Assembly: GCA_963682175.1 (NCBI GenBank)
Contig: OY821786.1
Location: 28,170,501 to 28,234,500 of the forward strand
Source: Triglochin maritima
Taxonomy: Eukaryota > Streptophyta > Magnoliopsida > Alismatales > Juncaginaceae
Length of the DNA: 64,000 nt
Direction of reading: 5' to 3'
Position numbers and translations under genes: made by a program. Positions 57,612 through 64,000 of the stretch are shown one piece after another. The notes under the pieces are model-generated. The model made no database searches, was not told the DNA's origin, and worked only from the letters and a program-made list of their open reading frames with translations. Within the stretch, counting starts at the first letter, position 1, and every line of letters begins with the position of its first letter.

Positions 57612-58121
57612 ATGGATAATGATGTGAAGTGTGAATGTCTCTTTATTGATTCATACTCTTTGTGCTCTCAATTCCCAAACTTTCAAAGTGCAAATACACT
57701 CAAAGCCAAAACTTCACCACTTGCATATCAATTTCATATCATATATTCAAGTGTGCTCAAGTTAAAGTGTTTAAATTGTGATTCAACGTCCATATCCAAG
57801 AATCACCCAAGTGTTGTTAAGCTTCGAGGAAGCTCTCTCTCGAGTTGTGAGAGGAGACACAAGTGAGGGCAATGATTGTTCGCGAGGCCCAGTGTTTGTA
57901 AATACGCTAATCTCGGCCTGAAATAGAGATTGGTTAATAGAACTGTAAGCAAGGCTTAGAGGATCAGGTGGGGCTTGTGAGAAGGACTAGAACCAAGTGC
58001 GGTGTCGAACCTCTCTAAATTCGGTGTCTTCAATTATGGTTTGCATATTCTTTCTTTAATCACTTAATTTATTGTTTTGTTTCGCATTTAGTTTAAGATT
58101 AGAGGGTCATCGATTATAACA
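57612..58121 (+). mobile_element. Family C LTR fragment (R/U5 end)
   Basis: Resembles 45610-46095, with GCTCTCTCTCGAGTTGTGAGAGG, GGTGTCGAACCTCTC and a TTATGGTTTGC block, and ends near ATAACA at 58121. The U3 with its palindromes is missing; the family-B LTR boundary lies at the break. Confidence 0.7.
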
Positions 58122-59870
58122 ACTCTTTCTGAGGAATGACCTGAGATCTTCCATAAAGCTTGATGGAAACTCATATATGTACACAATTTTTTTAGTATGA
58201 GGCTTTTTGTGATCAGTTGTTGAACGTTTTATTTAAACCGCAAGTGCACGGCCGCGATGAAGCGGTGGCAAGTACGGGTCGTCCTCAGGGAGGTGAGTAG
58301 CCTCTTGCTTGTACGAAATCAAGTGGCAAAAATAGGGGGAGAAAGATGTTTATGCTACTCTACTCTATACTACGCTAAGAAGTAGAAAATGCGAAAGGAA
58401 GAACCAAACAATGAAATAATAACTAAGCTAAGAACAAAAGAAGAATGTTGGAATACAGAAATGGGAAAACCCCTAAGGGGTGGAGTGAGTGCACACAAGC
58501 AAAGAGGTGGGTGTTGAACACATTCTTTAAGCACAAATTAAGGTGGTGTTATCATGCATAGGAAGTGTCTAAATGTTCTGGCAAAACCTATCAATCTATT
58601 CACCAACTTAGTTGATTAACATTTACATATGCAAGATGTTTATTTCAGAACCTAAACAAGCATGAGAGGTGTCTAATCATTTTGGAAAAACTCATGAAGT
58701 TATAAATTCTATCCTAAACAAGCAAGCATACATTCATGTTTTATCAACACATTGGAAATAAAGCATTCAATCCATTCTCATTTGCATGTATGTACATCTA
58801 CTCCACCCCCCAAAGGGGATGGCACTACTCACTAAACATTACACTAATTATTAAACTAAACAAAGAAAGCATATTAACTAAGCTAATAAAACTAATGAAA
58901 TGAGATTAAGCAAAGCAAAACAAGAAACATAAAACAAACAACATAATAAAGAAAACTTGTATTAAAATGACTCACATTAAAAGTAGCATCCTCCTACTTT
59001 AGTGTGTGCTTCAAGGCCTCACTTCTAGTAGGAAGAATAGCCACTTAAAATATGGAGTGATTATAATAGGAGGTGAAGAGTTCTATTTATAGCCATGGAA
59101 AAAGCTAATCCGGGACAATCCCCCGATGTGGGACTAAACCAATACCAAAAATAGCCTAAACAAACATTAATACAAGTCCAGGAGAAATTTGGGCAGATCC
59201 TGAGTAATATGGACCGCCAATTAGCGGTCCATAAACTTCGGATCGCGTTGGAATTGGTTGTGGGCTTTTCGTTCTGGTATTTTTGGTCTTTGATGCGGTT
59301 ACTTGACTTGTTGGAGCACCGACCCGAATCGAATTGGTAAAATATTCCCCATGATGGTGTGGAGTATTCTGTTTTGCTCTTAGGTCCTTCTGTCTTGCAA
59401 TAAGGTCCTTCTTCCTTGCATCTTGGTCCCCAGATCTCACAATTCAGTCATATTTCCCAGCTTTTGGGTCCTTTCATACTTCATCTCTTCAAACCTATTT
59501 ATTCCTGAAAACTAAACATAAAACTCGTGACATAGCATTGTTTAGGTAATGGATATAAGATACAAATATAAGCATGAAATGATGTCAATCATTAGTCGTA
59601 TGATAAACATTTCTACCATGGCTTAACGGATCAGCAAACCATGTTGTTAATGTCATCTTTTGTTTCTTATTCGCCAACTAAGGCATGGACAAAAGAAGTT
59701 GGAACTTAACCAAAAAAAGGGAATTTCACAACAAAATCATTTTATGACCTTATTGCAGATAATGGCACTAAATTTCCGTTATTCAAGCAAATATGGCAAG
59801 CTAATGTCCCCTTAAAGGTTAAAATCTTTGGATGGTTGGATGTTCGACAATTTTCTACAAAATAAATCAT
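58122..59870 (+). pseudogene. LINE remnant around a solo LTR
   Basis: After the solo LTR (58218-59591) the frame TKKGNFTTKSFYDLIADNGTKFPLFKQIWQANVPLKVKIFGWL can be read at about 59711-59839. It matches the W..G.F.V.S.Y...W..IW....P.KVK.F.WL block that precedes the zinc-binding end of plant L1 ORF2. The 96 bases left of the LTR are probably the same LINE but are too decayed to prove. No other ORF2 part is present. Confidence 0.65.
58218..59591 (-). mobile_element. Solo gypsy LTR, family A, minus strand
   Basis: 1374 bp, TGTTGAACG...GTCAATCA on plus. Flanks TCAGT (58213-58217) and TTAGT (59592-59596) form a TSD with one mismatch. It has a single palindrome copy, GACCGCCAATTAGCGGTC, at 59212-59229, and reverse TATA CTATTTATAG near 59087. 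Confidence 0.88.
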
Positions 59871-60425
59871 ATAGGATTTTAATGTCAATTTTATGTTTAT
59901 TATACATGCATACAAATGTAAATGTTGCAAATAAAAATTTTGCCCATAAATGCAACAATACAAGATCCCATTAATTGTAACATAGACTAGCTAAGGGTTA
60001 TCGAATACATTACAACATCAAGGTAAGAAAAACATTTTCTAATCACAACCTTTTTGAATTTTAGCAATATTAGCATCTTCAAACTCTTGTGATTCTTGTC
60101 ATTTTAATTATGAGGGAATGCGACCTATCCTCGTAAGAAAAACGTTTTCCCAAAACCGAGCGAGGGCTCTAGGTAATGTTAAGAAAACTTATTTTCATTT
60201 GATACGAGATACGTTTATCCATTGTATTCCCATCTAAACATACTTGGGGTTCACTAGGGTGAAACGCACCTCATACATTTAATCGGGGCACAACAACAGA
60301 CAACCATTATATCTCCCACTATTCCCAAAGATGGAGGAAGCTATTTCCCGCTAAGGGCGAGCAGAGTATCCCTCAATCAATGGCTGCTAGTGGATGAAAT
60401 AAAAAGGAAATTATTCTTAATTTTT
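59871..60425. other. Unassigned AT-rich sequence
   Basis: No recognisable gene, repeat family or long frame. It lies between the LINE remnant and the copia-type region. Confidence 0.35.
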
Positions 60426-61340
60426 GTTGGATAATTTCATATATTTACATGTGATTTGGAATTTTAGGTTATCATGCATATTAATATTCATACACATCCT
60501 AACATTCACCACATTCATCACATGCATAGCAGAAATTAAAAAACAGAAATTAAACATTCACACATTCCACATCGTGTGAGTTTATATGTTCCCTTCGATC
60601 CTTGATCCTCGATCCCCGATCCTCAATCCTCGATCGATGCGCTACAACGGCGACTTCCTCTTGCACCGGAGATGTAGATTCTACAGAAAATAAACATGCT
60701 CCTCACATTCGATAAAAAACCGACTAGTGCAAGGCCTATGTAAAACCTCTCATATGCATATGCAATTATCTAAAAGATGGAAATAGAGAATTTGGCTTTT
60801 ACATACATAAGCCCCTATATTATAACAATTATAAACATTCATAGGCGCTGATTTGGAACATATAAACTCATAATTCCTGCAAAAACAACCCGAGCATCCA
60901 TGCACGCAATATCGCTATAAACTATCCAACCTAGTTTATCAAGCATCTAGAATCTCAAATAATTCTTTGAAAAACATTTTGAAATCCATTAAAACGTTTT
61001 TCATGCATCCATAGTTCAAAAATTAATTATGAACCGCTATCCATCCAATTTCCAATGGAAAGATGAATCGCAGTTTTTCGGTTTTGTTGATTCTCTTACA
61101 AAATAATCGTTTATACTTAAAATGAAATTATTGCAAGTTAGACAAATGTCTAAATCTTAATTCTAATAATTACATGGCATGTTTTAAAACACTTAAAACA
61201 TTCAGAACGAATTATTATGGAGAATTACATCAACAAACATTCATAGACCGAAAAAACCGGTAAATCGAATTGTTTAAATCCTAGATGGTAAACTAAATTT
61301 GTTTACAGCCTTAAATCATGAGAAAATTGAACCCTAAGCT
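60426..61340 (-). other. Copia-type leader region, minus strand
   Basis: On the minus strand this follows the primer site and resembles a copia leader: AT-rich with no frame. GATCCTC-like units are tandemly repeated at 60597-60636. A possible LTR-like border TGTTGGATAATTTC near 60425 and a CATGCATAGCAGAAATTAAA block hint at further LTR sequence. No gag gene is reached. Confidence 0.45.
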
Positions 61341-61352
61341 CTGATACCACTG
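61341..61352 (-). other. Copia primer binding site (initiator tRNA-Met), minus strand
   Basis: GCTCTGATACCA on plus is the reverse complement of TGGTATCAGAGC, the exact plant copia primer site. The LTR starts immediately to the right with TGTAGGATTTC. Confidence 0.85.
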
Positions 61353-63420
61353 TAGGATTTCATGTTTAATTATACATATATATTTTTCGAATTTTCATGT
61401 ATAATAAGGATCTATTACAATTTTCTTCGATTTATTTCATGCATGCATCGGTTTGTTTTAACAACTAGTTTCAAAAACTCATTAAAACAAACACAAAGAG
61501 ACTCCGAAATTCATACCTAGAAGTTCTCAAAAACTTCTTGAAGATTCGGAGACGTTGAGGATGCTTGTTGCTGCGCCGGATTCCTCCGAGATTTCACCAA
61601 ACTCTAAACAAGATTGGAGAGAGAAGAGCTAGCCTCTCAATCTCCAATAGCGTTTAGAATCTAATTACTAACCCCTCTTTAGTTCCCTTGAGAAGATGAT
61701 CTCTTAAAAACTAAAACTAGACTTAAGAATTAAGGGAATTTCGTGGAGAATTATGGAGAGAGTTTTTGCATGAGAAAACAATGAATGAACTAAGGAGGTA
61801 ATGAGATAAACTTGTATTTATAAGTTCTCTCCAAATTACCTATTCATGTGCAACCTATTGCCCATGATTTCATGCAAAATTCCATCTAACCATCCATTAT
61901 TTAATAATAAATAATCTTAGCCACGAATTAAATCAATTATGGACCAATTCCATGCATGATCTAATTAATCCTTAAATTAATTCTGCATTAACCGTCTGGA
62001 CCGGTCGACCGTTTCAAGGTTCGGTCGACCGCTCGAACCAGGTTTCGGTCGACCGTTCAATAACTCGGTCGACCGTTCGTAACAGGAATTATTCTATCGC
62101 AATGTTCGGTTGACCGACCGATTACATTCGGTCGACCGTTCGAACAGATGAAAATTCCCTTTTATCGGTCGAGACATGTCCGGTCGACCGTGCCCGATCG
62201 GTCGACCGTTTACTCCTAACCGGTCGACCGTTTGAGCACTGTTCTGCAGACTTGTCAAATTTCGGTTTAACCCCTACAAAATTTGACACTTCGAGATTAG
62301 TAGTAAATTCACAACTTATGTAACATATCATCCTATGCAATGATCAATCATTACACCCCATAATATTTACATCACATATGAATTTAATTTTGATTCTGAT
62401 TATGTTATTAATTACAACATAATTTTGATTTTGCTTGTTCACCCCATGTGTCATATTTTCTACATGAAACCCGACACATCTTATGAACTCAAAATTCTCA
62501 TTTCTTGTTTCCCAATTTTGTGGTGTGACCTATGGGATGATCTAAACTAAGTTGGCGGTGATATTAAGAGCTTAATATCACAAGCTATAAGCGGTATCTA
62601 GCTACACATTATAGCTCTCAATTAGTTAGATGTCTTAATTCCACTCGAACCAAAACCCGATCCATTTAGTGATGGAGTGCACCACTTGTGTCCGTCCCTT
62701 GCCTCATGATATTAAGAATACACACAAAGTAGTATTGTGTCATCTTTGTATTAGTATTCATTTCTTGATCTCTTTAAGCTAGTTATAAATATGTGACTTA
62801 ACTCAAATCACATTGTGCACATTATAACCTTGTTTTATCAAGGGGCCCACTAACATCATGACTCAATTAAGAGGGGCAATGATAATGTTTTGACTAACTA
62901 TCTTCTCCAACGAAAGTTATACTTAACCAACTAATGTCTTTACACTACACTTATCGATAGCTCAAGACACTAGTCTAATTAAGAACTCCTTAAGCGATCA
63001 GATATAAGTCTCATATCAAAGGACCAAGGACACAGTAAAATATTAATGACATAGAAACACATTCCTATAATATTTTACTTGTTAGGTCAATTCAGCATAC
63101 AAAAGTACTATTTTCCTCTTTTCTGTACCCATGTTGTCACTCACTTGTAGAGCTACAATGATCTATGACTAACACGACAATCTTAACTCGGTAATTAATG
63201 TCCCATGTTAATTACCATGATTGTGAATATCTTTTGTTTTATGTAAACCAATATCTTTTAGAGCTCTACGGTTAAGGACCAAGAGTCTCTTCCTTAACAC
63301 TTCTAAAAGACGAATAACATAAACAAGGAACAAAATGATTTCTCATTCAATTCATAATAATTGACATTTAAAAGTAAAACTTTTAGAACACATTCCCTTC
63401 AAAAACAAGGACAATGAATA
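61353..63420 (-). mobile_element. Copia-type 5' LTR, minus strand
   Basis: It lies upstream of the primer site in element orientation. The reverse TATA TATTTATA at 61815-61822 puts R/U5 at about 61353-61790 and U3 to the right, including the palindromes at 62003-62229. The outer LTR end is uncertain; homology to the FAR1-like sequence begins by 63421, so the boundary is near there. At about 2 kb it is long for copia, and part of it may be flanking DNA. Confidence 0.6.
62003..62229. repeat. GGTCGACC palindrome array in a copia-type LTR
   Basis: Motif starts are 62003/62023, 62047/62067, 62108 (GGTTGACC)/62130, 62167 (GGTCGAGA)/62182 and 62200/62222. Spacings are 20, 20, 22, 15 and 22. The array is 181 bases upstream of the TATA box in LTR orientation. 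The rest of this LTR does not resemble family C. Confidence 0.85.
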
Positions 63421-64000
63421 TTGAAGCCTCATTTATCCAGCCGAGTCGAGTGCACGGCTCGGATCAGGGTCTCCGGAAATCCAACAAGGGGTTACCAGAT
63501 TAACTTTGTTGATCTTAAACATAACCACACTTTGCTTGAAGAGAAGCAAATGCATTTTCTTAGACATAACCGAACTGTACCTGAGGCTGTGATAGCACGC
63601 GTAGCGTGCAATTATGGTGTCGGGATCTCGGTGGCCAAGACCATGCAATATGTTGTCATCGAGGCTGGGGGGCATGACAAACTGACTTTCAACGAGAGGG
63701 ACCTCAGGTTTGTGTTGTTTTTGCAGTTCACAAAACTTAGTGTGTTAGAAGAGATCTCCAACTTTCATAACTCTTTGTGTGCGGGAACGTTATAACCAAA
63801 GTCCGAAATTTGAAAATTGGACATGGCGATGCACAAGCTCTTCAGAACTATTTCATTAGGATGTTGAAGATTGATTCAATGTTTTTCTATGTCATGGATA
63901 TGAATGACGAAGGAAGACTAAGGAACATTTTTTGGGCTGATTGTCGGTCTAGACCTGCATATTCATACTTCGGAGATGCTATATGTTTCGACACAACCTA
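63421..64000 (+). pseudogene. FAR1/mutator-like transposase fragment, runs off the window
   Basis: The first frame reads ECTARIRVSGNPTRGYQINFVDLKHNHTL, then HFLRHNRTVPEAV and GISVAKTMQYVVIEAGGHDKLTFNERDLR, the FAR1 DNA-binding domain. From about 63803 another frame reads KIGHGDAQALQNYFIRMLKIDSMFFYVMDMNDEGRLRNIFWADCRSRPAYSYFGDAICFDTT, the start of the MULE-type transposase core. About 90 bases between them are off-frame (an intron or decay). The N-terminal half of the FAR1 domain is missing. It could be a FAR1-RELATED SEQUENCE gene or a mutator-like element; the copia-type LTR next to it probably cut it. Confidence 0.8.

Overview
The window is repeat-dense flowering-plant nuclear DNA. The evidence is nested LTR retrotransposons with plant tRNA primer sites (initiator-Met for copia, Asp for gypsy), L1-type LINE remnants, a hAT element, a mutator-like foldback and a FAR1-like fragment. 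I found no intact host gene. Almost everything is a mobile element or the scar of one, and many boundaries are fixed to the base by TG...CA ends and 5-bp target-site duplications (TSDs).

Layout. (1) 1-13615: a plus-strand chain of Ty3/gypsy elements sharing LTRs (LTR-internal-LTR-internal-LTR). It contains a decayed zinc-knuckle gene present twice, a 794-bp hAT element at 10084-10877 (8-bp TSD) and a solo LTR of an unrelated family at 11956-13477. (2) 14333-43705: one Ty1/copia element with 355- and 388-bp LTRs and TSD CCGAT on both sides, inflated to 29 kb. Its integrase carries a gypsy LTR insertion (TSD CTTAT) that has been duplicated, so two copies of copia integrase/RT alternate with gypsy sequence. 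The second RT copy is split again by a minus-strand gypsy element at 33813-41151 (TSD TCCTC). That element has nearly identical LTRs and a single long open frame. (3) 43711-46980: L1 LINE remains cut by another solo LTR (44623-46095). (4) 46985-57611: a minus-strand, internally deleted gypsy element holding an interrupted solo LTR (48675-51757, itself split by 49903-51444), a 1.8-kb solo LTR (52362-54141) and a 1.1-kb foldback (54887-55995). (5) 57612-60425: an LTR fragment, a solo gypsy LTR and a second LINE piece. (6) 60426-63420: a minus-strand copia leader, primer site and long LTR. (7) 63421-64000: a FAR1/mutator-type transposase fragment running off the end.

How the elements relate. Only the copia element has recognisable polymerase. 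The gypsy elements share LTR ends, an Asp primer site, a polypurine tract and a long 3' UTR, but encode only gag, gag plus protease, or a zinc-knuckle protein. They therefore look non-autonomous.

Most notable signal. LTRs of unrelated families carry palindromes in the promoter-upstream region, mostly in pairs about two helical turns apart. Three solo LTRs of one family each show seven pairs of a CGGT-NN-ACCG dyad (spacing about 19-22 bp), starting about 100-140 bp upstream of the TATA box. The same dyad occurs upstream of the TATA box in a copia-type LTR at 62003-62229. The gypsy LTRs carry a different 18-bp palindrome in pairs 21 bp apart, about 121 bp from their TATA box.
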